Below, one piece after another: positions 48,237 through 56,755 of a stretch of 64,000 nucleotides of DNA. Made by a program: the position numbers and the translations under genes. This stretch comes from Oxalobacteraceae bacterium OTU3CAMAD1 (lineage in GTDB: Bacteria > Pseudomonadota > Gammaproteobacteria > Burkholderiales > Burkholderiaceae_D): assembly GCA_024123915.1 (NCBI GenBank), contig CP099650.1, forward strand, positions 3,968,001-4,032,000. The letters are read 5' to 3'. The notes below the pieces were generated by a model. That model had not been told where the DNA came from. It was given only the letters and a program-made list of their open reading frames with translations, and did no database searches. Within the stretch, counting starts at the first letter, position 1; the number at the start of each line of letters is the position of its first letter.

Positions 48237-50618
48237 TTAGTCGGCGATCGCGTAGCCGTCGCGGCCGTTGTGCTTGGCCGCGTACAGCGCGCTGTCGGCG
48301 CGCGCCACCAGTTCCGCCGCCGATTCCCCTTCGCCAAGATGCAGCGCCAAACCGATGCTGGTGGTGACCGCCATCGCCGCCTCCGCCACCATGAACGGCC
48401 GCCGGATCGCCTCGACGATCTTGAGCGCCATGCGCGCCGCCTCGTCGACGTTCGCCACTTGTTCGAAGATGATGATGAATTCGTCGCCGGCGACGCGGGC
48501 GACGGTGTCCGAGGCGCGCACGTTGGCCGTCAGGCGGGCGGCAAACTCCTTGAGCACGCCGTCGCCGGCGCCGTGGCCGCGCGTGTCGTTGATGGCCTTG
48601 AAGTGGTCGATGTCCAGGTAGGCCAGCGCCAGCGGCTGACGATTGCGCCTGGCGCGCACGATCGCCAGTTGCAGTATTTCCTCGAACATGCGGCGGTTGG
48701 CGATGCCGGTAAGTGTGTCGATGCGCGCCAGCTGCGTCAGGCGCTGTTCGATTTCCTTCATGCGCGTGGTGTCGTGGGTCAGCGAGTAGATGCCGACGAC
48801 GGCGCCGTCGGTGCCCAGCTCCGGCACGAAGGTGGTCTCGAGCGCGTGCTCGCCGCCGTCGATCCTGGCGGTGTGCTCGTAGGTGGCGTTGTGGCCCTGG
48901 TAGGCGCGGTCCAGGTGCGGTTGCGCCAGCGCGTACTGGGTGTTGCCGATGCCTTCGACCAGATGGCGGCCGATCATCTTGACCGGGTCCATGCCGAACC
49001 AGTGCAGGAAGGTGGCGTTGAGGAACTGGAAGGTGCGCGCGTGGTCCAGGTAGGAGATCAGCACCGGCAAGTTGTCGGCCAGGGTGCGCAGGCGCTTTTC
49101 GCTGGCGGCGATCTTGCGCTCGTACGCCACCCGCTCGGTGATGTCGTGCAGGAAGGCGGTGGCGTAGTAGGCGCCGTCGTGGCGCAGCGCGCCGAGCGAC
49201 AGTTCGACCGGCACCTCGCTGCCGTCCTTGTGCAGCGCCGCCACCCGCACCCGCGAGTTGATCAGGCGTCCGGCGTGGCCGTCGGCGAAGCTGCGCATGC
49301 CGGCGCCGTGCTTGCCGCGCATCGCCGGCGGGACGATCAGTTCGGCGATGTCGCGGCCGATCGCCTCCTCGCGCGTCCAGCCGAAACTGCGCTCGGCGGC
49401 GGCGTTCCACTTGGTGATGATGCCGGTGGCCTCGCAACTGACGAAGGCGTCGGGGGCGCGCTCGAGGATGCTGCTGATGAGCGCTTCGCTGTCGCGGATC
49501 GCCGTTTGCGCGGCCTCGCGTTCGGCCATCAGTTCGTGGAAGGCCACGCTCAGCGCGCCGATCTCGTCGGCGCGCCCGCGCTGCAGCACGCCGATGTCGG
49601 CGCGGCCGCCGCGGATGTCGTCGATGTGCCCGCGCAGGCGGCCCAGCGGGCGCAGCATCCACTGCACGGCGATCCACGCCGCCAGCCCGGCCAGCGCGGC
49701 GAAGGCCGCGGCGCCCAGCATGGCCTTGTGGCGCATGGCGATCATCGGCGCGAACGCCTCGTCCACCGGGAAGCGGGCGCCGATGATCCAGTTGGTGGCG
49801 CGCAACCGTTTGAAGCAGTAGATGCCTTGCACGCCGTCGCGGCCGGTCGTTTCGGTCCAGCCTTCGAAGCCCGTCAGCGCCAGCGCGGTGGCCTTGCTAT
49901 GGCCGGGGCGCTCGTCGCGCCGTTTGAGCAGCAGGGAAGTGTTGGGATGGTGCAGTATCACGCCGTCGGCGGTCATCATGTAGGTGTAGCCGGTCTTGCC
50001 CGGCTTTTGCGCGGCCACCTGTTCGGTGAACGAAGGACTGCTCAGGTCGATGCTGCCGCACAGCAGCATGAGCGCGCGGCCGCCGGCGTCGAGCACCGGA
50101 TGGACGATCATAATGGCCGGGCGGCCCGTCAGTATGCTCTTGAAAGGCGGCGACACGGCCGGCTTGCCGGCCGCCAGCGCGCGCTCGAACCAGGCGTGCG
50201 CGGCCTCGCCCGGGTCGAGCGCAGTCACGCCAGCATCGGCGCCATCGCCGACACCCCCGCCGGTATTGAGCAGCGCGCCTTGCCGATTGTAGATGTGCAG
50301 ATTGAGGAAGCGCCCGCGCGCCACCGGATGGCGGGCGACGAACGCCTGCATGGCCGCCGGGCTGGCACCGTCGCTTTCGGTGACGGTGTCGGCCAGGCTG
50401 GCGAGCAGCACCTTCCTGGCGGTGAACTGGGCGTCGACCTGGGCGGCGGCCGACGACAGCAGCGCGTATTGCTGGTCGCCGATCACGCTTTTCATGTCGC
50501 GCTCGGCGAGCACCAGCGCGACCCAGGCCACCGTCACCGTGGCGGCCAGAACCAACATCACGACGACCCCGGTCATGCGGAACTTGAGGCTGCGCGGAAG
50601 TCGTGCAAAAACGGCCAT
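48237..50618 (-). CDS. Membrane sensor diguanylate cyclase (dCACHE-HAMP-PAS-PAS-GGDEF)
   Basis: A protein of about 793 residues. A first helix (MTGVVVMLVLAATVTVAWVALVL) and a second near residue 315 frame a dCACHE-like periplasmic domain (GYTYMMTADGVILHHPN). HAMP (LRPLGRLRGHIDDIRGG), two PAS domains (ERAPDAFVSCEATGIITKWN; LADNLPVLISYLDHARTFQF) and GGDEF (RIDTLTGIANRRMF, LDIDHFKAINDTRGHGAGD) follow. The active-site motif reads VAGDEF, i.e. AGDEF instead of GGDEF; such variants are active in some proteins. The start at ATG 50618 has RBS AAGAGCG. It may make c-di-GMP in response to small molecules. Confidence 0.9.
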   Translation of the reverse strand: MAVFARLPRSLKFRMTGVVVMLVLAATVTVAWVALVLAERDMKSVIGDQQYALLSSAAAQVDAQFTARKVLLASLADTVTESDGASPAAMQAFVARHPVARGRFLNLHIYNRQGALLNTGGGVGDGADAGVTALDPGEAAHAWFERALAAGKPAVSPPFKSILTGRPAIMIVHPVLDAGGRALMLLCGSIDLSSPSFTEQVAAQKPGKTGYTYMMTADGVILHHPNTSLLLKRRDERPGHSKATALALTGFEGWTETTGRDGVQGIYCFKRLRATNWIIGARFPVDEAFAPMIAMRHKAMLGAAAFAALAGLAAWIAVQWMLRPLGRLRGHIDDIRGGRADIGVLQRGRADEIGALSVAFHELMAEREAAQTAIRDSEALISSILERAPDAFVSCEATGIITKWNAAAERSFGWTREEAIGRDIAELIVPPAMRGKHGAGMRSFADGHAGRLINSRVRVAALHKDGSEVPVELSLGALRHDGAYYATAFLHDITERVAYERKIAASEKRLRTLADNLPVLISYLDHARTFQFLNATFLHWFGMDPVKMIGRHLVEGIGNTQYALAQPHLDRAYQGHNATYEHTARIDGGEHALETTFVPELGTDGAVVGIYSLTHDTTRMKEIEQRLTQLARIDTLTGIANRRMFEEILQLAIVRARRNRQPLALAYLDIDHFKAINDTRGHGAGDGVLKEFAARLTANVRASDTVARVAGDEFIIIFEQVANVDEAARMALKIVEAIRRPFMVAEAAMAVTTSIGLALHLGEGESAAELVARADSALYAAKHNGRDGYAIAD

Positions 50619-50765
50619 GTCGCTCTTCGAATATGCGTTGGGGCAAGTATTGCATACCCTGTCAGGCAAGACCAGCGGGTACAATCGCCGCTGCCAACGG
50701 GCCATCGCGACGCCGGCGCCGGCCACGTCGCGGCCGCTTGCCGGCCTTTACAAGGAATGCGGAGT

Positions 50766-51422
50766 ATGCTGCAAGCAATTTTGTGGGACAACGACGGGGT
50801 GCTGGTCGATACCGAACGGCTGTTTTACGAGGCCAACCGGGAGCTGTTCAGGCCGCTTGGCCTGGAGCTGAGCGAGCAGCACTTCTTCGACTGGTACCTG
50901 GCCGACAATCGCGGCGCCTGGCATCTGCTGGAGCCGGCCATGGACGAAGCGCAAATCGAGGCGGCGCGCGCGCAGCGCAACGAGCGCTACGCGCTGCGGC
51001 TGGCGTCGGAACACATCCCGGCCATCGCCGGCGTGGCCGAGGTGCTGGCCAGCCTGGCGCCGCGCGTACGCATGGCCGTCGTCACCAGTTCCATCAGCGA
51101 GCACTTCGAGATCATCCACGGACGTTTGCCGCTGCGGCGGCACTTCGAATTCGTGCTCACGCACGAGTCGTATGCCAACAGCAAGCCGTCGCCCGAGCCC
51201 TATCTGCTGGGCCTTGAGCGGCTGGGGGTGGCGGCGGCCGACGCGCTGGTGGTCGAGGATTCGCCGCGCGGCCTGCAGGCGGCGATGGCGGCCGGCATCC
51301 GCTGCGTCGTCCTGCGCAACGCGCTCACGCGCGGCCACGATTTCCCCGGCGCCTACCGGGTGGTCGACACGATGACCGAGTTGCTTGCGGAGATAGAACT
51401 GCTGTTGTCGGTGGAAAACTGA
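50766..51422 (+). CDS. HAD-superfamily hydrolase (beta-phosphoglucomutase-like)
   Basis: A 218-residue phosphatase. Motif I is LWDNDGVLVDTE (D-x-D), motif II is VVTSS, motif III is the Lys in SKPSPEPYLL, and motif IV is VVEDSPRGLQAA. A helical cap is inserted after motif I, as in subclass I HADs such as phosphoglycolate phosphatases and beta-phosphoglucomutases. The substrate is not known. AAGGA lies about 9 nt before the ATG; another ATG (50757) gives three more residues. It is divergent from the sensor diguanylate cyclase gene. Confidence 0.88.
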   Translation: MLQAILWDNDGVLVDTERLFYEANRELFRPLGLELSEQHFFDWYLADNRGAWHLLEPAMDEAQIEAARAQRNERYALRLASEHIPAIAGVAEVLASLAPRVRMAVVTSSISEHFEIIHGRLPLRRHFEFVLTHESYANSKPSPEPYLLGLERLGVAAADALVVEDSPRGLQAAMAAGIRCVVLRNALTRGHDFPGAYRVVDTMTELLAEIELLLSVEN

Positions 51423-51529
51423 CAAGCGAAACAGGGATTGCGGCGTAGCAGCCGTGCGACATCCCCGACGGCGTTTCAGTAGCATGGTTCGCGTAGATGC
51501 TGAACATGTTCTGAAGAAAGGAGTCCATC

Positions 51530-51745
51530 ATGCCCCGAGGAGCAAGCCCCAAACGCGAGCACGAGTACAAGGAGCTGGAACACAAATTCGAACAGGAAGG
51601 ACGCTACCCCGGCCGCGAGGAGGAGGTGGCGGCCCGGATCGTCAACAAGCAGCGGACCGAGGCCGGCGAGACCAAGCAGCCGCCCGGCCGCACCGGCACC
51701 GGCCACCGCCGTCGCAACACCACACGCCGCAACAAGCCGTCCTGA
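51530..51745 (+). CDS. Small, very charged protein (plasmid-stabilisation-like)
   Basis: A 71-residue highly charged protein: MPRGASPKREHEYKELEHKF, EQEGRYPGREEEVAARIVNK, with a basic C-terminus (TGHRRRNTTRRNKPS). RBS AAAGGAG at 7-8 nt before the ATG is strong. The look matches small proteins annotated as plasmid stabilisation protein in many beta- and alphaproteobacteria, in which the repeating EE..A..VNK helix is conserved; the real function is unknown. A terminator hairpin follows 120 nt later. Confidence 0.7.
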   Translation: MPRGASPKREHEYKELEHKFEQEGRYPGREEEVAARIVNKQRTEAGETKQPPGRTGTGHRRRNTTRRNKPS

Positions 51746-51862
51746 GCTCGCCGCTTTCGTTGTCAAAGTTTTCACCCAAGCCGCTAAAAACAATGTAAAA
51801 TGACAAGCAGTGTTATAGCAATGGAAATATAAAACAAGGCCTCTGGTAGGGCGGATGTTTTG

Positions 51863-51896
51863 AAAGGGTCGAATCCTGACGGGTTCGGCCCTTTTT
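51863..51896 (+). terminator. Rho-independent terminator
   Basis: AAAGGGTCGAA at 51863-51873 pairs with TTCGGCCCTTT at 51884-51894 (one G-U pair), followed by a T-tract. It ends the transcript of the small charged protein before the nuclease gene. Confidence 0.8.
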
Positions 51897-51949
51897 GTTT
51901 GGAGCGTGGTCGGCTAGAATGCCGCCTCCAAAATCTGCCCCAGGGAAAT

Positions 51950-52786
51950 ATGAATTTGTTTCAAAAAAGCGTGGCCGCGACGGCCATCGCTTGCGGCCTG
52001 ATCGCCACGTCGGGCTTGTTCTCCGTCGCGCCGGCCTTCGAGGCCCGCGCCGCCAAAAGCCGCTGTGCCGCCCACTACGTCGACGGCCGGCTGCCGGAAA
52101 TCGCCAACCGCAAGCTGGGCGCCGCCACAACCGAGCTGTGCTATGGCGTGTTCGGCGTCATGCATTCCGGCATCACGCGCACGCCGCTGTGGTCGGCGGA
52201 GCACCTAACCGCCGACAATATCGCCGCCGCCAGGGAATTGTCGCGCGAGGACAGCTTCCACGCCGAAAAGCGCTTGCCGCCCGGCGTCCGCGCCGAGCTG
52301 GACGACTACGCGCGCAGCGGCTACGACCGGGGGCACATGGCGCCCAACGGCGACATGCCGGACCGCCGCACCCAGCACGAGAGCTTCACCCTGGCCAATA
52401 TGGTGCCGCAGGACGCCGACAATAACCGCCATCTGTGGGCGGGCATCGAGGCGGTGGTGCGCAAACTGGCGCAGAAGGAGGGCGACCTGTATGTCATCAC
52501 CGGCCCGGCCTTCATCGGCCGCGAACTGCGCAAGGTCGGCAACGTGCTGGTGCCCACCCATTTGTATAAACTGGTCTACAGCCCGCGCCAGCGCGCCGGC
52601 GCCGCCTACTTTGTCGAAAACCGGGCCGACGCGGAGTACGAGGTGCTCAGCGTCGCCGAACTGGAAAGCAGGATCGGCATCGATCTGTTACCGTCGTTGT
52701 CGGCGGAGCGCAAGCAGGAACTTCTGCGCCTGCCGCATGCGCGGCAACGCAAGGGCAAGGAAAGGAGCAGGCAATGGGCCAATTGA
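51950..52786 (+). CDS. Secreted DNA/RNA non-specific endonuclease (DRGH nuclease)
   Basis: A 278-residue exported nuclease with a signal peptide (ATAIACGLIATSGLFSVAPAF-like). The catalytic motif DRGHMAP has His129 as general base; NMVPQDADNNRHLWAGIE follows with the metal-binding Asn, and VITGPAF the core strand. The family of Serratia nuclease (NucA) degrades DNA and RNA using Mg2+. RBS AGGGAA is 5 nt before the ATG. Target and role, nutrient or defence, are unknown. Its 3' end overlaps the next gene by 13 nt. Confidence 0.92.
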   Translation: MNLFQKSVAATAIACGLIATSGLFSVAPAFEARAAKSRCAAHYVDGRLPEIANRKLGAATTELCYGVFGVMHSGITRTPLWSAEHLTADNIAAARELSREDSFHAEKRLPPGVRAELDDYARSGYDRGHMAPNGDMPDRRTQHESFTLANMVPQDADNNRHLWAGIEAVVRKLAQKEGDLYVITGPAFIGRELRKVGNVLVPTHLYKLVYSPRQRAGAAYFVENRADAEYEVLSVAELESRIGIDLLPSLSAERKQELLRLPHARQRKGKERSRQWAN

Positions 52787-53034
52787 GAAACGTATTCGTT
52801 CCCTATGCGAACGAGTCGGATGTGCTGAACATCGGGCATCTGACGATCGAGAACCGGGTCGACCGCATCACCGTCAGCGGCGATGTCGACCTGACCGCCG
52901 ACCTGGCCGGCCTGGATTATGCGCGGGCGCTGCACCAGTTGCTGGGCGAGGTGGTGGCCAGCCTGGAGGCGCGGGAATTGCCTGACAAATTGCCCGCGCC
53001 GCCCACGAAGACGGTGGCGAACCCCTTCGAGTAG
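52774..53034 (+). CDS. Small hypothetical protein coupled to the nuclease gene
   Basis: An 86-residue protein starting MGQLRNVFVPYANESDVLNI. GHLTIENRVDRITVSGDVDLTAD suggests a small beta domain, and a Pro-rich tail follows (PDKLPAPPTKTVANPFE). The start lies 13 nt inside the nuclease gene with RBS AAAGGAG, so translation is coupled. It has no signal peptide. An immunity or inhibitor partner for the nuclease would fit the arrangement, but nothing in the sequence proves it. Confidence 0.65.
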   Translation: MGQLRNVFVPYANESDVLNIGHLTIENRVDRITVSGDVDLTADLAGLDYARALHQLLGEVVASLEARELPDKLPAPPTKTVANPFE

Positions 53035-53120
53035 AGCGCCAACGATTACGCCGGCGTAAGTGGCGGGAGGCTAATCCGCAACACTTGCCGCTGAGAAATT
53101 CACCATTGCCCGGCCATGAT

Positions 53121-53145
53121 GTTACTATTGGGCAATTATACTTGC
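53121..53145 (+). promoter_or_regulatory. Protease-array upstream element, copy 1
   Basis: A 25-nt block starting GTTACTATTGGGCAATT, 12 nt before the start at 53158. It is a diverged version (about 18 of 25 positions) of the element before proteases 2-4, with the same spacing. Confidence 0.5.
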
Positions 53146-53157
53146 GCTGGATAGATC

Positions 53158-54864
53158 ATGGCTACCATCACTGGAATCAACTCCCTGGACGCGTTGCTGA
53201 AGAGCAGTTGGGCGTCGTCCGCCGGCACCGCCGTCACACTGACCTACAGCTTCCTGACCACGTCGCCGGCCGGGGCCACGACCACGGATGCGAACGGATT
53301 CAAGCCGATGACGGCCGCCCAGCAGGCGGCCGTCAAGGTGGCGCTGGACAGCTGGGCGGCGGTGGCCGACATCACCTTCACGCAGGTGAGCTCGGGCGGC
53401 GACCTCCAGGTGGGCACCAACAACCAGGGCGACGACAGCAGCGCTTACGCCTATCTGCCGGGCGGCCGGGGTCCGGTGTATATGTACACCAATAACACAT
53501 ATGCGCCCGGTTCCACCTATGCGGCCGGCGACTTTGGCGCCTCGGTGCTGATCCATGAATTCGGCCATACGCTGGGACTCAAGCATCCGGGCAATTACGA
53601 TTCGACCGGCGGCGCGACCGACGGCCCGTTCCTGCCGGCCGCCACCGATAATCTGGATTTCACGCAGATGTCGTACAACACCGGTTCCGGCTTTAGCCTC
53701 AACGGCAACTATGGCGTCACGCCCATGCAGTTCGACATCCAGGCGATCCAGTACATGTACGGCGCCAACATGGCCTATCACACGGGCGCCGACACCTACA
53801 GCTTCGTGCGCGATTCGGCGCTGCAGTGCATCTGGGACGCGGGCGGCACCGACACCCTCGATTTTTCCGCTTGCACGGGCGCCACCATCATCAACTTAAA
53901 CCAGGGCAACTTCAGCTCGACGGCGCCCGGTTACAACAACATCTCGATCGCCTACAACGTGACGATCGAGCGTGCGATCGCCGGCAGCGGCGGCTCCACC
54001 ATCCACGGCAACGACGCCGGCAACGTCATCATCGGCGGCATCCGCAGCGACACCGTCTATCTGGGCAAGGGCAGCGATACGGTCACCGGCGGTGGCGGCG
54101 GGGATACGGTCGTCTTCGATCTCGCCCTGGCCAGCTACGGCTTCAGCGGTAGTAAAGCCGCCCTGACCGTCACCGGCGAGGGCACCGACCTGTTGAATAA
54201 TATTTCGACGCTGAAGTTCGACGACCGCACGATACAACTGTCGAATTACATCTCGCTGAGCGGCGGCGGCGCCGGCGACGACAAGTTGGTGGCCGGCACG
54301 GGCAACGAGTTGTTTTCAGGCGGCACCGGTTTCGACACGGTCCACTACAGCCTGGCGCGCAGCAACTACACGGTGGCCGCCAGCGGCAAAGCCTTCACCG
54401 TCGGCGACAAGAGCGTCAGCGGCGGCACCGATCTGGTGGCCGGCGTCGAGCGCCTGGAGTTTTCCGACGGCAGCGGCGTGGCGCTGGACATCGCCGGCGC
54501 GGCCGGCCAGACCTACCGCCTGTATCAGGCGGCCTTCAACCGGAAGCCGGACCTGGGCGGATTGAGCTTCTGGCTCGACAAGATGGACGACGGCCTGGGA
54601 CTGGCGAGCATGGCGCAGTTCTTCCTCAACAGTAAAGAGAGCGTGGCGATCTACGCCTTATTGACGGACGCGCAGTTCGTCGCCCAGGTGTACACCAACG
54701 TGTTGCACCGCGAGCCGGACACCGGCGGCCTGGATTTCTACATCAAAGGCATGGCCGCCGGGGTGACACGGGCGGCGGTACTGGCCGACTTCTCCGAATC
54801 GGCAGAGAATCAGGCCGCCGTGATCGGATCGATTACCAACGGCATCAATTACACGGTGTTCTAA
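53158..54864 (+). CDS. M10 serralysin-like metalloprotease with DUF4214, tandem copy 1
   Basis: A 568-residue protein with no N-terminal signal. The zinc motif HEFGHTLGLKH begins at His133 with Glu134 as catalytic base, and the Met-turn is QMSYN. An RTX-like Peptidase_M10_C region (GSGGSTIHGNDAGNVIIGG, GKGSDTVTGGGGGDTVVFD) binds Ca2+ after secretion, and a DUF4214 domain fills about residues 450-560 (YRLYQAAFNRKPDLGGLSFW). Such proteins leave by type I secretion through a C-terminal signal; no ABC exporter genes lie in the window. The copy is more divergent than copies 2-4, especially after FLNS, where it has KESVAIYALL. Confidence 0.9.
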   Translation: MATITGINSLDALLKSSWASSAGTAVTLTYSFLTTSPAGATTTDANGFKPMTAAQQAAVKVALDSWAAVADITFTQVSSGGDLQVGTNNQGDDSSAYAYLPGGRGPVYMYTNNTYAPGSTYAAGDFGASVLIHEFGHTLGLKHPGNYDSTGGATDGPFLPAATDNLDFTQMSYNTGSGFSLNGNYGVTPMQFDIQAIQYMYGANMAYHTGADTYSFVRDSALQCIWDAGGTDTLDFSACTGATIINLNQGNFSSTAPGYNNISIAYNVTIERAIAGSGGSTIHGNDAGNVIIGGIRSDTVYLGKGSDTVTGGGGGDTVVFDLALASYGFSGSKAALTVTGEGTDLLNNISTLKFDDRTIQLSNYISLSGGGAGDDKLVAGTGNELFSGGTGFDTVHYSLARSNYTVAASGKAFTVGDKSVSGGTDLVAGVERLEFSDGSGVALDIAGAAGQTYRLYQAAFNRKPDLGGLSFWLDKMDDGLGLASMAQFFLNSKESVAIYALLTDAQFVAQVYTNVLHREPDTGGLDFYIKGMAAGVTRAAVLADFSESAENQAAVIGSITNGINYTVF

Positions 54865-54916
54865 TAGATCATCAAAAAGTTATTCACAAAAATCATTGCC
54901 GATTTAGTAAGTTCGC

Positions 54917-54941
54917 GTTACCATAAAGAAATTAAACTTTA
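54917..54941 (+). promoter_or_regulatory. Protease-array upstream element, copy 2
   Basis: A 25-nt block, GTTACCATAAAGAAATT then AAACTTTA, ending 12 nt before the start at 54954. The copies at 56719 and 58524 differ from it at only one to three positions. Confidence 0.6.
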
Positions 54942-54953
54942 AGATAGCGGACC

Positions 54954-56660
54954 ATGGCAGATATCACAGGCATCAACTCGATTGACTCGTTGCTTTACTC
55001 GAGCTGGGCGGACTACACCCACACGCCGGTTTCGCTGACCTACAGCTTCCTGACCGTGGCGCCAACCCGTGCGGCGAAGGACGCCATCGGCTTTGCCGCC
55101 ATGACCGCCGGGCAGCGCGAGGGCGTCAAGGCGGCGATGGCGACCTGGTCGGCGGTGGCCAATATCAAGTTTACCGAGGTCGCTTCCGGTGGCGACATTC
55201 AAATCGGAACCAACAATCAGGGTGACGACAGCGCGGCTTACGCGACCTTTCCCAACCCGGGCGGGGCTTCCTATTTGTTAACGAACAATACCGACGACTA
55301 TAACTTCAAGTTCGATGCCGGCGGTTATGGCCTTGAGACGCTGGTGCATGAACTGGGCCATACGCTCGGGTTTAAGCATCCGGGCGACTACACCGACGAC
55401 GGCACCGCGCTGCATGAAGGGCCGTACCTGCCGACGGTTACCGACAATACCGATTACTCGGTGATGTCCTATCACAACGGCGACGGTTACTCGGTGCACG
55501 GCAAGTATGTCAGCACGCCCATGTTGTACGACATTCAGGCGATGCAAGTGCTGTATGGCGCCAACATGGCATACCACACCGGCAACGACACCTACAAATA
55601 CGCCAAGGACACGGCGCCGCTGTGCATCTGGGATGCGGGCGGCACCGACACGCTGGATTTCTCGCTGTGCACCGGCTCGACTGTCATCAATCTGCGCGAG
55701 GGGGGCTTTAGCTCGACCGCTCGCGATTACTACAATATCTCCATCGCGTTCAACGTCACGATCGAGCGCGCGATCGCCGGCAGCGGCGGCGGCTCCATTT
55801 TCGGCAACGACGCCGGCAACGTGATCAGCGGCGGCGCCGGCACCGATTTCATTTATTTGGGCAAGGGTAGCGACACGGTGACCGGCGGCGGCGGTACGGA
55901 CGAGGTTATCTTCGATCTCGACCTGGCGAGCTACAGCTTCAGCGGCGGCAAAGCCCTGCTGACCGTCACCGGCGAAGGCACCGACGTGCTGAGTAACATC
56001 TCTTCGCTGGAGTTCAACGACCGCACGATTCAGTTGTCGAACTATCTCTCGCTGAGCGGCGGCGGCGCCGGCAAGGACTCGTTCGTGGCTGGCACCGGCA
56101 GTGAATTGTTTTCCGGCGGCGGCGGCCTCGATACCGTCCACTACGGCCGTGTTCGCGATAATTACACGGTGAGCGCCAGCGGCAAGGATTTCACCATCGG
56201 CGATAAAAGCGGCAGCGGCGGCACCGATCTGGTGGCCGGCGTCGAGCGCCTGGAGTTTGCCAACGGCAGCGGCGTGGCGCTCGACATCGCAGGCGCGGCC
56301 GGCCAGACCTACCGTCTGTACCAGGCGGCCTTCAACCGGACGCCGGACCAGGGCGGCTTTAGCTTCTGGCTGGACAAAATGGACGACGGCCTGGGCCTGG
56401 TCACAATGGCGCAGTTCTTCCTTAACAGTGCCGAGAACGTTGCGACCTACGGCACGCTGACGGATGCGCAGTTCGTTGGCCAGGTGTACACCAACGTGCT
56501 GCACCGCCAGCCCGACGCCGGCGGCCTGGATTTTTATATCAAGGGCCTTGGCGCCGGGGTGACGCGCGCGACGGTGCTGGCCGACTTCTCCGAATCGCCG
56601 GAGAACCAGGCCGCCGTGATCGGCTCGATCACCAACGGCATGAACTACACGGTGTTCTAA
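54954..56660 (+). CDS. M10 serralysin-like metalloprotease with DUF4214, tandem copy 2
   Basis: A 568-residue homolog of copy 1. Its zinc motif HELGHTLGFKH starts at His132, followed by VMSYHN as the Met-turn. The middle (ADYTHTPVSLTYSFLTVAPT, EVASGGDIQIGTNNQGDDS) keeps the serralysin core, and the RTX-like GGAGTDFIYLGKGSDTV follows. The C-terminal 115 residues from AGQTYRLYQAAFNRTPDQGG to NYTVF are nearly the same as in copies 3 and 4, unlike the catalytic domain, which points to gene conversion. It lies 89 nt after copy 1 with its own upstream element. Confidence 0.9.
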   Translation: MADITGINSIDSLLYSSWADYTHTPVSLTYSFLTVAPTRAAKDAIGFAAMTAGQREGVKAAMATWSAVANIKFTEVASGGDIQIGTNNQGDDSAAYATFPNPGGASYLLTNNTDDYNFKFDAGGYGLETLVHELGHTLGFKHPGDYTDDGTALHEGPYLPTVTDNTDYSVMSYHNGDGYSVHGKYVSTPMLYDIQAMQVLYGANMAYHTGNDTYKYAKDTAPLCIWDAGGTDTLDFSLCTGSTVINLREGGFSSTARDYYNISIAFNVTIERAIAGSGGGSIFGNDAGNVISGGAGTDFIYLGKGSDTVTGGGGTDEVIFDLDLASYSFSGGKALLTVTGEGTDVLSNISSLEFNDRTIQLSNYLSLSGGGAGKDSFVAGTGSELFSGGGGLDTVHYGRVRDNYTVSASGKDFTIGDKSGSGGTDLVAGVERLEFANGSGVALDIAGAAGQTYRLYQAAFNRTPDQGGFSFWLDKMDDGLGLVTMAQFFLNSAENVATYGTLTDAQFVGQVYTNVLHRQPDAGGLDFYIKGLGAGVTRATVLADFSESPENQAAVIGSITNGMNYTVF

Positions 56661-56667
56661 CGTAGAG

Positions 56668-56700
56668 GAAATAGTCGGTGCCGTGCGGCTCCGGTTATTG
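56668..56700. repeat. 33-nt intergenic unit after protease 2
   Basis: A 33-nt segment, starting GAAATAGTCGGTGCC and ending CGGCTCCGG.TATTG, is shared with 58473-58505. CGGTGCC and GGCTCCG can pair as an imperfect stem, so it may end the transcript of protease 2. Both spacers (2-3 and 3-4) are 95 nt long. Confidence 0.6.
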
Positions 56701-56718
56701 TTATGCTGTCAAGTTAAT

Positions 56719-56743
56719 GTTACCATAAGGAAATTGACCTTTA
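56719..56743 (+). promoter_or_regulatory. Protease-array upstream element, copy 3
   Basis: A 25-nt block, GTTACCATAAGGAAATT then GACCTTTA, ending 12 nt before the start at 56756; matches copies at 54917 and 58524. Confidence 0.6.
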
Positions 56744-56755
56744 TGCTAACAAACG

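Noticed and set aside
48201..50760. Long plus-strand extension upstream of the HAD hydrolase
   Set aside because: The region is antisense to the sensor diguanylate cyclase and has no homology look; the HAD protein starts cleanly at 50766 with an RBS.
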